This document shows positions 23,034 through 34,631 of a DNA stretch of 56,344 nucleotides, in pieces; position 1 is the stretch's first letter; each line of letters starts with the position of its first letter. Below the pieces are notes generated by a model. That model was not told the origin of the DNA. It ran no database searches and saw only the letters and a program-made list of their open reading frames with translations. Source of the DNA: Lingula anatina. Lineage: Eukaryota > Brachiopoda > Lingulata > Lingulida > Lingulidae. The translations under genes were made by a program, and so were the position numbers. The DNA lies in NCBI RefSeq assembly GCF_001039355.2, contig NW_019775745.1, positions 64,001 to 120,344 on the forward strand. The letters are read 5' to 3'.

Positions 23034-24871
23034 AGAGGATAGAGAGAGAATAGGAGGAGAAAACTTACCGTTATTCTGTACAGTCCAGGTGGATCTGGAT
23101 TCGTTTTGTACACAATTTTCACGTAGTGATCAAAGATCTTGAATTTCACTGATGACAGACGAGTCTTCGGACCGTCATTAAAGAACTCTTGTCCCGTTAC
23201 TATGTACCAAAACCAGCTAGGGTTAGACTTTGCCATTATCCCTACATCCCAGGGTTTGGTGTTAAATCTGAAGACTTTCCCATCACAGGTAACGTAGCGG
23301 ACATCACCATGCGCATGGCATTCACAAGCCGGGATTGGCACTGAAATGGTCAGGGGCAACTTGAATGATAGAGGAACACTAATTTGGATACATTCCAACA
23401 CCTCCATAAAAGGTCCAGCGTCAGCATTAAATGATCTATGTTATTAAAGGTGAATGCAACCAATACTCAAGAAACAATACATCAAAAGAGGAGTCTGAAA
23501 AGAAGAAAAACTTCTTTGTTGAAAAGCTTTGTGACCGATGGTATAAAAAGTGGTGTCAAAACATAACGACACGGGAAATTTTCCCGTGTTTCAGCTCTTA
23601 GTACTCAAACAGCCTCTTGGTAAGTCTATTGTTATCCATGGCTATTAATATATTCCAGTGGCTGATTATGATCACCCATTGAGTGTAAACTAGCGGCATC
23701 CAACCGACGTCCCCTTAAAGTGCTAATATTGGTGTAAATCTGGTTACTCCCATATAATACTTAATAGCTCGTAATTGTATATTCTTAACATAGTTGTCAG
23801 TGACCTAAACCCCCACACAATGGCACAGTATAGTTATTGATAGGGATGATACATGATTTGAACAGTTGTTCAAAAGTATTAAATCCAATATCTTTCAAAC
23901 TCTGCATCTTATTCATCATACCACCTAGCCCTCTGCTGCCCCCTTTCGCTAACTCTTCCTTGTGAAAAAGCGTTAGAATCCGCACTCTACCTAGATTTTT
24001 AGTTTCTTTATCATTGTTTGAAGAAGACAATTCTGTCGATTTGTATTCTGAAGGTCTCATTCAATAGTATCTCTTTATGTACGGTTTCGTAAATCGGATT
24101 AACAAGGACATGTCAGTATAGAATAAAATTTACCTAAAATCTATGTGCAACATTGAATGTGTGCAATGTCTCATATTTCGGAGTATATAATTGTCTCCGG
24201 TTTTCTTCCATTAATTCTTAATTTGTGTAATATTTGTCTAATTTAACATGAAATATTATTAACATAAGTAACAGAGCAAACAGAAGACATTGGTCATGCC
24301 CCTACACAAAAAAACATTTTGTTTTACACAGTTCTGATTTCCTGAAGTAGTTTTTCTTTGACTTTAACTTTCTTTCTTTCTTTAAACAAAATTTGGCTGC
24401 AACATGTTGGATTTATTTCGTTACAAGAAATATAGATTTACACATTTTACGTTAAACACACTTTTGAGAACTTAAAAAATCTTAACCTAATCTTGGACCT
24501 ATTTAGGTCCAAGACCTAATACTTCATAACATATACATAAATCTGTAGTACAGTAGCGTTAGATGACTAAACTAGTTAAAAGCTGCAGCAGAAAGACATT
24601 CTTGCCAACACCTAAGTCGTCAACGATAAATCTTCGTTTTCACAATCGGTCAAGTTTGCAATCTTAAGGGAAATTGTAACTTACTTATTGGACCGGAGGG
24701 CAGTCCAGGTGCCATCTGATCAGCGGCTGGAAGGGTAGCCATCTGAGCTGTGGCATTGTCTCTTTGCGCCTCTTCCTCCGGAGTAAGATGGATGGGACCA
24801 AAGCCAGTAACGGATGTCACCGTTGTTAAGGCGATGATCAGAAGCACTGCCACGCCTCCTTGTCCTGTCAT
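22153..24871 (-). CDS. VWD-domain secreted protein, copy B
   Basis: Join of exon 1 24685-24871, exon 2 23069-23340 and exon 3 22153-22497, giving 267 residues. Exon 1: ATG followed by TGQGGVAVLLIIALTTVTSV (signal peptide), then an acidic linker with one NAT sequon. The donor is A/GTAAGT, one base different from the C/GTAAGT of C and D. Exon 2: PACEC, HGDVRYVTCDGKVFRF (VWD opening, no GDPH cleavage site), then QEFFNDGPKTRLSSVKFKIF. Exon 3: VSC, VARHCLQI and GICGDWDEDPDNDF (calcium-loop motif), ending FRGFP and TAA. Introns are 1344 nt (with a LINE fragment) and 571 nt (with a long GA/CT run beside exon 2). All frames are open and all splice sites canonical, so it is probably functional. Against copy C, about 25 of 114 exon 3 residues differ although flanking introns are very similar. 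Predicted extracellular; partner unknown. Confidence 0.88.
22991..23046. repeat. (GA)n microsatellite beside exon 2 donor, copy B
   Basis: On the gene strand this is a CT run starting about 25 nt into intron 2 and ending in CTCTCAG, which mimics a splice acceptor. Equivalent runs are at about 10027-10060 (A), 35487-35521 (C) and 47689-47718 (D). Confidence 0.9.
23560..24060 (-). pseudogene. LINE reverse transcriptase C-terminal fragment in intron 1 of copy B
   Basis: An open stretch at 23797-24060 (minus) includes LGRVRILTLF, then GSRGLGGMMNKMQSLKDIGF, NTFEQLFKSCIIPI and GGLGH. This matches the order of the C-terminal part of a non-LTR reverse transcriptase (a GRALG..KFKSLKDVGF..FTQLF..GVVPI..YG type segment). 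Further decayed text, including ISTLRG-like and NFPC-like pieces, continues leftward with stops to about 23560. Copy C has the same fragment at 36010-36540, copy A keeps only an edge, and copy D lacks it. Confidence 0.7.
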
Positions 24872-24951
24872 CTTTAAGAGAGTCTCCTTTCTTGGCTAAT
24901 GTGTAGCAGAAGGAGAAACGGCAACTGCGAAACACATTCCTCTGTTCTTTT

Positions 24952-24960
24952 TATTTATAC
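24952..24960 (-). promoter_or_regulatory. TATA box of copy B
   Basis: GTATAAATA on the minus strand lies 81 nt upstream of the ATG at 24871, leaving room for a 5' UTR of about 50 nt. An ACGCATGCGCG element at about 25014-25024 lies further upstream, as in C and D. Confidence 0.75.
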
Positions 24961-25059
24961 AACTTTTTAAAGGTGGGCACGCAGCAGTTTCTCCACGTTG
25001 ACAAACTGAGAGTACGCATGCGCGTTCTATCTCTGTGCGTAGGTTGATGCAGAGGAGTT

Positions 25060-26160
25060 TTGGGTTTTACAAATAAAAATAAAGATTAAAGAAACAAGTA
25101 AGAAAGAGAAATTCAGAGAGAGAGAGGGAAAGAAAGGAGAGAGAGAGAAGAATTTCAAGGTCCATTTCTCACTCAATATTAACTGTAAAATTCAAATTAT
25201 GTCAGGCTGATCTTTGTTATGTCTTCTGCCATGACTGTTAAATAATCTTAGGCCCGTTGCTTGGAGGGGGGAGTTCGAAAGAACCGCCCGTTTTGGGCCC
25301 CTCTGAGTAAAATTTTTATTTAGGTTTATGTTAATAGTTCCACTTTTCTCAGAAAAAGACTACCCTTTTGAAATTGCTAGCTAGGGGACTGAATCTAGTT
25401 CAAATATTTTATGTTCATACATTTAAGTCATAAATTGCTCATCTACAATGTACTACAAAATTATCCTGGACATTAAAGAAACTTTAAATATTAAGTTCTG
25501 GGCGAAACTGCTATATGTTTTAACGGTGTTTGAATTTGCCAGTCAACCCCAATTCCCGCGTCTTTTCTTTCTCAATCGACCAGTTTCATGCAATGCCTCA
25601 CAATATTACGAGTACAAACTAAGACCACATTTCCATAGATTTTAGATCGATCTATCCCTGTGGGGAGTCTCACTAGATTACTGTCAGCTTAGCCTACTAA
25701 GCGCCTGTCCCGCCTACTAAAGCTGTAAGGGGGTAATTAACTATGGTGCCCGCTCGGCTGACTGCAATTTAGCGTGAACCCCCATGGAGTTAGGTCGATC
25801 TAAATCTTAATCTCTGGATCGATCTAAATCTCTGGGAATGCACCCTAAATGTCACCCCAGACATCGGACAAAAATAATCATACCATAAAAAGTGCTCATA
25901 CTTTGTCCCCGTCCACTCACATCAACTATGAACATCAACAATCCTTGAATATTGATGTCTTGTTGCTGTCCCCGCCCCCCCCAAAGAGACTTCAGAAAAT
26001 ATTCGATCCATCAACTAAACCGAAAAGCCTTTCTTAATTTAACCACAAGAAACCATGAAATAGAATCTAAATCAGTGATTTTACTTAATGTATGAAATAT
26101 TTAGTATTTTTGAAGACATTCTAGCTTAATTAATGCGGGTGTCAGCCGTCTTAAGCAGAA
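25060..26160. repeat. Upstream flank of copy B
   Basis: Non-coding sequence shared with C (37500-38400) and partly with A and D. It contains GA-rich sequence (25100-25150) and CTACAATGTACTACAAAATTA (25443; also 37890, 49345 and 50690). A foldback-like insertion at about 25640-25830 is absent from C and D. Open frames at 25448-25645 and 25849-26037 are not maintained as proteins between units. Confidence 0.75.
25640..25830. mobile_element. Foldback-like element, relative of 43555-43740
   Basis: It contains TAGATCGATCTA near the left end, GGGGAGTCTCACTA, CCGCCTACTAAAGCTGTAAG and GGGGGTAATTA internally, and GTCGATCTAAATC words at the right end. The same words occur at 43555-43740. It interrupts flank sequence that is continuous in units C and D, so it looks like an insertion in unit B. 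No coding capacity. Confidence 0.55.
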
Positions 26161-28560
26161 CACTCTGTGTGGTAAGGTTTCGTAAGACAATTTTTCCATC
26201 TTATTACGTCCAGGAATATTCCACACTGTGCACGCGTGTCATCTTATCATTCAGAGGTTCAGTAAGAGTTGCAGTTATATGCAACTCCTATTGTATTCTT
26301 AATCATGCCATTTTGTTGCGATTTCTGACCAATCCTATATTTGTTTAAGCCGTTTCATGGTGTTGTCTGAGCAGCTATTGAAAGAAGTGCGTTGCGGGTT
26401 TGTGATTTGTCTATCTCTCAGCCACTCCATTATGATTCACGACAGGCAAAAATTTACTTTCAAATGCCATACATTGCCATTTCTGTTTTTCTCCATGCAT
26501 TCTGTTTTATCTAAGATTTTAACTTGTGTTTTGGAGCTGAGGTAAAATATGATGGCAATAGGAAAGACGTCGCATATTTAATAAAGAGTTTGAGCCAGCT
26601 GACAGCATCTCTTTGCCGCAAACGTTGAACATAAAACCTTAAAGGCTAAAATGATTAAATTACTTTCCCCACATTCTATCAAATTCGAGATATCAAGTAT
26701 CCTACGTATCAAATGAAATACTGTATTTATGGAAAATTGGCATTTACTTTTCATTCTATACTGTTTCTTTAAAGAGCAATATAACATTTTAGATTATGAC
26801 GAGCCAAAAATACTCCGGAAATACTTATCGTTTCTCATATTTTCATAAAAATCCTTTTATTTCCTCGGCCAGTGAATATTCATATATTATATTTTGATGT
26901 CAATCGCCTCTTTTCCTTTTAATAAACGTCAATACAAGCTAAATAGATTGGGTTAGTATCAAATATTACTTAAAATACGTCAAGTAACACAAATTGCGTC
27001 ATACTTTTAGAAGCTACCTCTCACTCTTTTCCATATACTGAATTTAACAATGGAGCAGATTTAATGTCATTTTCATCAGCGCATGTAGGACATTATAGAA
27101 AAATGGACTTTCATTACTGACAACCCTCATCCTCCCCCGTACCCCTGGCAAACACCAATTCAGGGTCGGTGGGGATCGGGCCAGTCTTTTCTGACTTCTA
27201 AACTGATACTGAATCTTTTTTACGATACACACATACTTGTAAGCTGTTTCATAGTGCTGTTTCAGCTATTGAAAGAGGTGCGTTGCGAGTTTCTTATTTA
27301 ACATGGCGTACGTAGCTTTCCCCGTCCCCAGTCAGCCCATTATGATTCATGAGTAGCAAAATCTGTTTTCAACTGCCATATGTTGCCATTTCTTTTTTGA
27401 CAGTGTATTCAGTTTCATCTGAAGATTTTAATTAGTGTTTAAGAGGTTAGGTAAAATATGATAGAAATAGCAAAGACGTCGCATATTTAATGAAGAGATT
27501 GAGCCAGAAAGCTTCTTTTGTGGTAAACGTTGAGCATAAAACCCTCAAGGGCTAAATAATTAAATTAATTTTCTACGTTTTATTAAATTCGAGATTAAAT
27601 GTATCTTACGTGTCAGATGGAACGCTCCACTTGTGGAAAATCAAAATTTAAATCACATTTCTGAAATCATTCAAACGATTTAAAAGCAATATGATATTTT
27701 AGAATATGACGGGCCTAAATATACTCCAGAAATATTTTTATACCTAGCATTTCAAAATAAGCATTAAACTTCCTCAGTCAGTCTTTCCACATCTGTCTTC
27801 ACCTCTTGAATTGCACAAACCTAAGTCCTAACTTTCATTATAATTTGTATTTTCGAATACATTTAAACTAAAAACGTTGTCCATTCATCCTTAAATAAGA
27901 ACCTATGTACAAACTGTTAGTGCCATGTTTCTTATCAAGCCATATAAGTTATGTGTTACCGTGTTGGCCTATTTGATGAGGGAGACATTTACCTGTACTG
28001 GAGAAACAACTCTTGTATTTGGATGTCGCTTGTGAAGCTGATGTGTTGGTCTGAAAACTTTCGTTTTGTTCACCTCGTAGTTTTATCAAAAGATTTCATG
28101 TGTACTTTTTTATTTTTAAGGATAGGTAAGTCACATTTTTTCTATCGACACACCTTCATTTTACATTTTCCCGGATATTGCTGAGTAGCTAAAATGTAAC
28201 AGCTCCAAATAATTCAGCAAACTGAATAGGTTGTATGTTTGGGGACAATATGTGTAGTAAGAGTATTTCAAAGGTCCACAAATAAGATTGGGTTAGTATC
28301 AAATATTACTTAAAAACCTCAAGCAACATTAATTGAGTAACTCTTTTAGAGGATATCTCTCACTCTTTTACATAAACTATTAAATTGAACAATTTAGCAG
28401 ATTCAATGTCATTTTCATCGTCGCATGTATGACATTAGAGAAAAATGGACCTTCATTCCTGTTACCCTTCACCCCCCACCCCCCACCCCACCCCCAACCC
28501 CACCCCCACCCCCAACCCCCACACCTAGCAAACACCAATTCAGAGCTGTTATAACTTTAG
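26160..28560. repeat. Two tandem R1 modules of unit B
   Basis: The GACGTCGCATATTTAAT mark occurs at about 26567 and 27476, and TATGATTCA at about 26430 and 27340. The second module ends in a C-rich minisatellite. The two modules differ by substitutions and indels. No gene is seen. Confidence 0.75.
28467..28525. repeat. C-rich minisatellite (CCCCCAC type)
   Basis: Irregular CCCCCAC and CCCCAA units. The same tract is at about 41675-41720 in unit C, and in unit D it is interrupted by the assembly gap at 53455. Confidence 0.9.
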
Positions 28561-28689
28561 ACGTTTTATCTTTCAGGACTCAACCTGACATTTCTATCAT
28601 CTAACATCGGTTATCAAAATCTCAAAAAAAAAAAACAAAGATAAAATAAGACCAAAGTAACTTGTTTCTGTTTAGTCTTTCCACATCTG

Positions 28690-29760
28690 TTTTCTCCCGC
28701 TTGGTTTTCACATGAGCTTCTTTATTGTCATCACTTCATTTTAGTCACAGTACTTGTCTTTTATCATACAGAAGAAAAAAATCTACTATACGTGTGTGCA
28801 GGTTACGTCAAACTGGCTCTGCTTCCCTCCTGGTTATTTAGCACATTTCTTTTCATGAATATTTTCCCTCTTATCTCAAAGAAATTTTCGTTGTAGATAC
28901 AGAATACAAATGGAGATGAAATGGAACAGAACAGAGTCATATTACGCCATATGAGCAACCTGTTACCGGGTTAACCTTATTGTGGTCGGTGAGAAAATTC
29001 ATCAGCAGCTACGTGCTGCTGTAATATGCTGCTTTTATATTGTATGATATATAATATCTGTGAAGCAGGTGACAGTTTGTCAAATATTGACTGTCTTCTC
29101 GTGGTAAATTCTTTAAATGTTTCACTGGACGTTCAGATAATTTTGAGAGATGTAATATATCAAAGTATTTTCTTAAAAAGATTCACCAGTAAACCTAGAT
29201 TTTTACAGAACTGCTGAGCATCAGAATGTAGCAACTTCCAATGAATAATTTAACAAGCTGGCAAAATTGGGTTTGCGGCCACTGTTACACCATAATACAT
29301 AAGAATGTAATAAATTGTGCTTTAACTGTATGTATAATTTCTCAAACAAGTAATATATGCTTCCCTTGTTTCCCTGAATTGCGTGGTGTAACGCTCAAAT
29401 ACATGCACATACTGAACGTGGGATAACCTCACCATGAAAATCCACCATTTACATTCCTTACTAACACATGTAGAATGACGATAGATGACAGTGTTGCAGT
29501 GTCCTCTGTAAGCATACTGAAGGAAGAATGATGTCAGGTTTATAGAGCAGAATGCCCCGATTACAGCCTTACAGACACCGCCACTATCCCACAGAAATTG
29601 TCGCAACTTTTAATGCCAAATGTTTCTCCCCCCTATACATGACATTTTAAGCATATCTGCTGAGAAATTTTTAACTTTTCTGCCCATCTTCCAGTTACCA
29701 TTCACAATAAAAAATTATGGTACAACTGTAGAACTGTACAACTGTAGAACCAAAAATATA
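28690..29760. repeat. End block R2 of unit B
   Basis: Nearly identical to 53860-54905. A 63-codon open frame at 29026-29217 has the same predicted peptide as one at 54213-54404, which reflects the near-identity of the DNA. The frame is not kept in units A or C, so I do not call a gene. Confidence 0.8.
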
Positions 29761-30858
29761 AAGAAAGACGGAGAAAGTATTTTGATATCCTTTTCCTCCC
29801 TACAGCCTGTAGGGGGTCTTCTAGGGGGGGTCCTTAGATAACCCTTTTCCCCAAAACAGTGCCAAAACCACCTAAAAAGATGCTTATACATCTTAAAAAC
29901 AAACTGCAAAAAAACCAAATTAGTCTATCTCTATTATCAGAGCTGCTACTTGGGTTTTAGTATTTTGGAGAAAAATCGCCAAAAATACTTTAACTCTGTA
30001 TTTTGTAAGATATGATGGTTTTTCATATCAATGATTATGCTTACATTTTAACACAAATTTCATTGTGACTAACAATTCTGACAGACTAAATGCATATGAA
30101 AACTAAACTGAATGTTCTAACACCTAGATAATGATTCATAACAAGTTCAAAAAGACAGGAATTCAATAAGAATTCAATTCACTAAGAATTCAATGCTTTT
30201 TGGAAGCTTGTCAGTTAGCGTTATGGTGGATCTTTCTTTCTTTTTTCCCAACAGCTTTTTCAGGTTCATTCTAAACTGTTCTAGAGTTAACATCCTTCTC
30301 TTCCCTCCATTAATATTGAATATCCTGAAGACAGGACTACATTTTGGCAGTGATAGGGATGTGTCTCTAGCGTATGTGACCCCCCCCCCTCCCAATGGAA
30401 TTTTGACTCCCCCTACAGAGCTTTATAAACCTTATTTTATTTGAGTATATGACTTTTATCTTGTAGTATGCATGATAGAGGATACATTGGCACTTTTTGC
30501 TAGTTTGCAGGTAAATGTTTTCATGAGAATAGAAGAAAATTAAAAATGTGTATTCTACCAAACAATGAATCCCCTATGGAAAAGCTGTTTATTTGATATT
30601 TGGTGATCATTTCAATTTTGACCTATTTTTTACCACCAAACTTTCAAATACTAACAAAATATACTTCACAATGCAAACTATGTGGAAAATAATGGTATGA
30701 TAACTAAATATAAAATGGGGTTTTGTCTTCATGAGAGTCCAAATACCATGGATATGAAAATGGAGATTTTTCAAGATGTTTTTTTCATTTTTTTCACCCA
30801 ATATTTTACAATCAAACTTTCTAATATTTCCAATATGTTCTTAATAAAGCACAGTGCC
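29760..30858. repeat. Segment shared only with the right end of the window
   Basis: This matches 54905-55956 with few differences and is missing after unit C. It contains a GAATTCAAT direct repeat (about 30160-30195) and a C run (about 30380). No supported gene. Confidence 0.8.
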
Positions 30859-31427
30859 TCAAGCCACAGCCTCTAGTTTTGGTTTCTTCCTCAATCTTTG
30901 ATCAGTGTCACCACACTGCCGTTCCATTTGAAGGTTGTGGACAGGGGTCTCATCCATGTTTTCACACTGATCAAACACAGAATATTCAACTGGATATTCA
31001 CCAAATCGATAGTATTTTCTGCGTTGCATAGCCAGAACCTTTGCCATTTCTGGTAATATCTTCTTTGTCAAAGCTATGCACCCATTCAGATATGCACTAG
31101 CACATCGTTTCACACTCTCAACTACATATAGGCCATAGTTATCTTTCACTTTCTAGAATAATTCTTGGTTGAAACAGGAAAACTCAGGAGCATCTAGCCG
31201 AAAGAAATTCTCATGTACCTCATTTCTACTCAGCTCTAGATGTAATGATTGAAACTTAACTTTCAATTTGCTGTGTGTTGCACCCCTGGATATTGTTATG
31301 GCATGAAACTTAAATGCTACAACAGCAGCAACTATTGTCATATATTCCAATGCCAGAGCATCTCTTACAAGACAAGCTAGATGCCATCATTCTCTAGCTC
31401 GTTTTTCAGTAATACAGTATGGATACC
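30859..31427 (-). pseudogene. Degenerate coding exon, unknown protein, two in-frame stops
   Basis: Reading leftward from a good acceptor (CTTTTTAG next to 31427), a single frame runs about 188 codons to TGA at 30859-30861. It is broken by only two stops, a TGA soon after KRARE and a TAG at 31150-31152 after FNQELF. The rest looks like real protein, for example WHLACLVRDALALEYMTIV, then KRCASAYLNGCIALTKK and RRKYYRFGEYPVEYSVFDQC, and a basic tail RLRKKPKL. I do not recognise the family. It may be the last exon of a dead host gene or of an element ORF. No donor follows the final stop. The text to its left (30858 and below) is the segment shared with 54905-55956. Confidence 0.55.
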
Positions 31428-31849
31428 CTAAAAAGATAATGAAATCATGAAAAATGTCATCAAAACTATGAATAACGAATTACCATGATGATGTTATTGA
31501 TATAAGGTGTCAATGCCGCCATGATTTTGAGTATTTAGCTACCTTTCAAATAAACTTTTTACGCAAATTTCTTAAAAACCAAATGAAAAATCCATCTATT
31601 TGGCTTTGGTGAGTTTGAAATAACTTGTCAGGCCCATATAACTTTCATTCATGTTGTAGGAAGACAGTCCCGAAACAGTAGAAAATCTTGAAAATGCTAA
31701 AAATCGCGTAATCATAAAATGCAAGTAGCAGCTGAGTAATCAATGATCTTTCAAAAAGAACATTTGAAATATTGTTTTTAGGCGTGTAAGGAACTTTTTA
31801 GCTGGTTTTTGACATATTTTTGGAATTATGGACCACCCCTACTACAGGT

Positions 31850-32340
31850 ACGTTTAACTGTTTTGAGGAAGGAAGGGTCTTGAAGGCTAAAATGTTTTCG
31901 CGTCTGGTATATTCCATGGGGTACCAGTGGGAGGGTCCAGAGGGTTATATGTTGTCACTTGCGGTTTACCCACTGTGCAGGACAGGGGGGTGGGGGTAAG
32001 TACCAGCAGTGGGACGGCAAATTTGGGAAAGATTTTAGAGAATCATACAGCTAACCAGAAGGCAGCACAACTGCAAAATAATTATTGATTTATTTTAGAG
32101 ATTTAGATTTTGATTGTTGCTGTAAGTGTACATGTATACTGCGACTGCATTAATTAAGGGATATCGCAGATCCAGATTGTGTTTTCTACCTCTCACCTAA
32201 CGCATTAACCGCCGCCGCACGTAAGGCAATTTATATTCCAAGGCTCTGCAAACATAACTGTCTCAACCAATTTTCTGTGACCACCATTTAACAGATTAAA
32301 TCACGGGTGCGGGGTTTAATTGCTACACTCCTTTGGCAAT
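31850..32340. repeat. Left-flank block of unit C
   Basis: Matches 19110-19610 of unit B with substitutions and indels. No gene. Confidence 0.75.
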
Positions 32341-32590
32341 GACAGCAGTTAAGAATATGAATTACAGCCGATTACTTTTATTTTTAAAAAAAGCCATTCT
32401 CTTCTGTGAATCATGAATTCACTTAACCACAAGCTATAAGCATGTCATGATTGAATGCAATCAATAAACATATATACGCGAATTTACATAAACACTGCAC
32501 ATCATGAGAATTTTGAAAAAAAAATATTTAATTACATATCAGAAAAATTCAAATTGAAAAAATAAAGCGCATTGGTGTGATTTTATATTA

Positions 32591-32843
32591 CAGGGGCGGA
32601 TCCAGGATTCTTTTAAGGGGGGTTTGGAACGACAGGCCTCGGATGCGTAGCTGACCATCGCTCTCTTGACGTGGGGTTCGGGGCCTGCTCAAGGGCCGAA
32701 AAAAATGTGTTTTGGAGGGCAAACGGTGACCTTTGGCACTGTTTAGAACTATGATTCAGCTAGTCAAAATTCTAATTTCAAGAGGGAAAAATTGTGTGAT
32801 ATATTTTTCAGGACCCCCCTGACCCCCTCTAAATCCGCCACTG
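32591..32843. mobile_element. hAT-like non-autonomous element
   Basis: The left end CAGGGGCGGATCCAGGA and the right end (reverse complement CAGTGGCGGATTTAGAGG) form an imperfect terminal inverted repeat of the CAGGGGCGGATCC type common in non-autonomous hAT elements. The length is 253 bp and there is no transposase. A clear 8-bp target duplication was not seen. The right part recurs at 20162-20351. Confidence 0.55.
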
Positions 32844-32869
32844 ATACACTGTAGTACGTGCAGTAAGTA

Positions 32870-33417
32870 GTTTTTCAAATCTCAGTTTCTTGGAAACAAT
32901 GGTCAACCTTAGTAAAAATGGAAGAGGTGTGTATTTGGTTTATTATTTTTGGGTTTTTTTTCTTTCTTTTTTACCGAATTTTTCTTCTATGCGACGATTG
33001 GATCAAAGGTGTGCCTTAAGGATGCTTCAAAGTTTTTTACACTTGAAAATGTTTTCAGTTGATTCTGCCATTAGTCTTCAACTGGGTGCGTACCGTGTAA
33101 TTTTTTATAAGTTATAAAAACATCGTCAGGAAGGGGCAGTGGACACGTGCCCTGCCCTCAGCTTCTAAGATATCTCTTCTTCCTCTCTTAAAAGAGAAAT
33201 TAACCACAAAAAAGAAGCATTTTGTCCGTAAAATTAGTATAGCAATATTGCCGTCGTCTGTTTGTAATTTTTAATACTTGTAACCCCATCCTCTCCCCTA
33301 AGAGCCGGTACGATGTTACATCCTAGCCCTCAATTACAAAAAAAAACTGAATCGGCCAGAGATCCAGTGATGACATTGTATCGAAAGGACCTATTTTATA
33401 TTCGATGCCTTGTGTTT

Positions 33418-33460
<43 letters not shown>

Positions 33461-33560
33461 TCTATTTATTTTTTGTAACTAAGATGTTTTTATGTTTAAA
33501 CTTTAGTCTAATTATAAGAAAATATCAACGGAATTCTTTATATTAGAATTAAAACAAACT
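32870..33560. repeat. 3' flank of copy C with (TTTA)n
   Basis: Matches 20370-21040 of unit B. The (TTTA)n microsatellite at about 33417-33470 produces a meaningless leucine/isoleucine/tyrosine-rich open frame. Confidence 0.85.
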
Positions 33561-33569
33561 ACAAATATT

Positions 33570-34361
33570 TGATATCACTGATACCATTTAATAACGATTT
33601 TAAAGCCACAAGCACGGCAAAACGAATTGAAGAGAAATAAAAATAAAAAATTAAAACATCAAAAACACCTGAAGCTATTGTCACTATATCGTACCCAATT
33701 TAAATCACGATGAACGCCATCAGTCAAAACTTGTGAAAATTATTTTCTTTTGCGACACATTGCATATGTTTTAAGCGCCAAATATCTTTATCTCTGTCAT
33801 GATCAGTCTTGTGTTCGGAGATTTGTCCAAATTTGTTTATATCCTCAAAATAATGTCATACACCTGTTACAGCAAAATGATTAACTCAACCTTCTTTACA
33901 AAAACTCACATGCAATAATTTGCACTTCAAGGCATAAATTACCGCCATCAATGTCAAAATTAATAACAAACAAAAAATAGAATATTTATCGTAGAACCGA
34001 AAGAGTCGCGTGCACCCCCACAAATTTCAGTTTCATTGTCCATGATTCCGTTCCTTTTGTGAATTTTCGACTCTCCAATAGACGTTCACCAACGAAAAAT
34101 AAGTGTGCGAGTCAAATATTACCTTTTCTCAATTCTGTTTAGTCAACAGACAGAAATATTCCATAGAAATAGAGATTTAAAAGTCTAAGTGACATGGTCC
34201 CTAGTAACCCAAGTCAACGGCTGTGAAACATGAAATGGCGTCCAGCGCCTCCCGTGTTCCACATGAACATCACTGACTGGAGAAAGAAGACACAGTTTGT
34301 ACAGAGTTGGTTGGTTGATTGGGTTCTTTGATCATCACGCCATGGATCGTCGAGTAATATC
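33570..34361 (-). other. 3' UTR exon (exon 4) of copy C
   Basis: The acceptor (TTAACCAG on the minus strand) abuts 34361, and intron 3 is 34362-34608 (247 nt). The candidate poly(A) signal ATTAAA is at 33587-33592. The end is approximate. Confidence 0.6.
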
Positions 34362-34631
34362 CTGGTTAAAAGAGAAATGAGACGAAGATTATACATTTGC
34401 CGGTGTCTGTCATCATTTCGGTAGAAATAAATTTTTTATGTAAGGGAGAATGAAAATAATGTTTTTAAATCTGATAAGTTGGGTGTGAAATAAGTTTTTG
34501 GGAAAATGTATTCTGGGGAATGTGTGTGAGAGAGAGAGAGTAACTTTAGCATTCTACGACTCGTGTGTTTTATTTACACATATTCCAGATAAAATACAAT
34601 CTACTTACGTCATCGGCGTCGTGTGCTATAA

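Noticed and set aside
28467-28525. Regular C-rich units considered as a CRISPR-like array or telomere-like repeat
   Set aside because: The units are 5-7 bp with no spacers and no telomeric motif, in a eukaryotic context, so it is a minisatellite.
29026-29217. 63-residue open frame with an identical peptide at 54213-54404
   Set aside because: Identity follows from near-identical duplicated DNA. The frame is absent in units A and C and there is no start or splice context.
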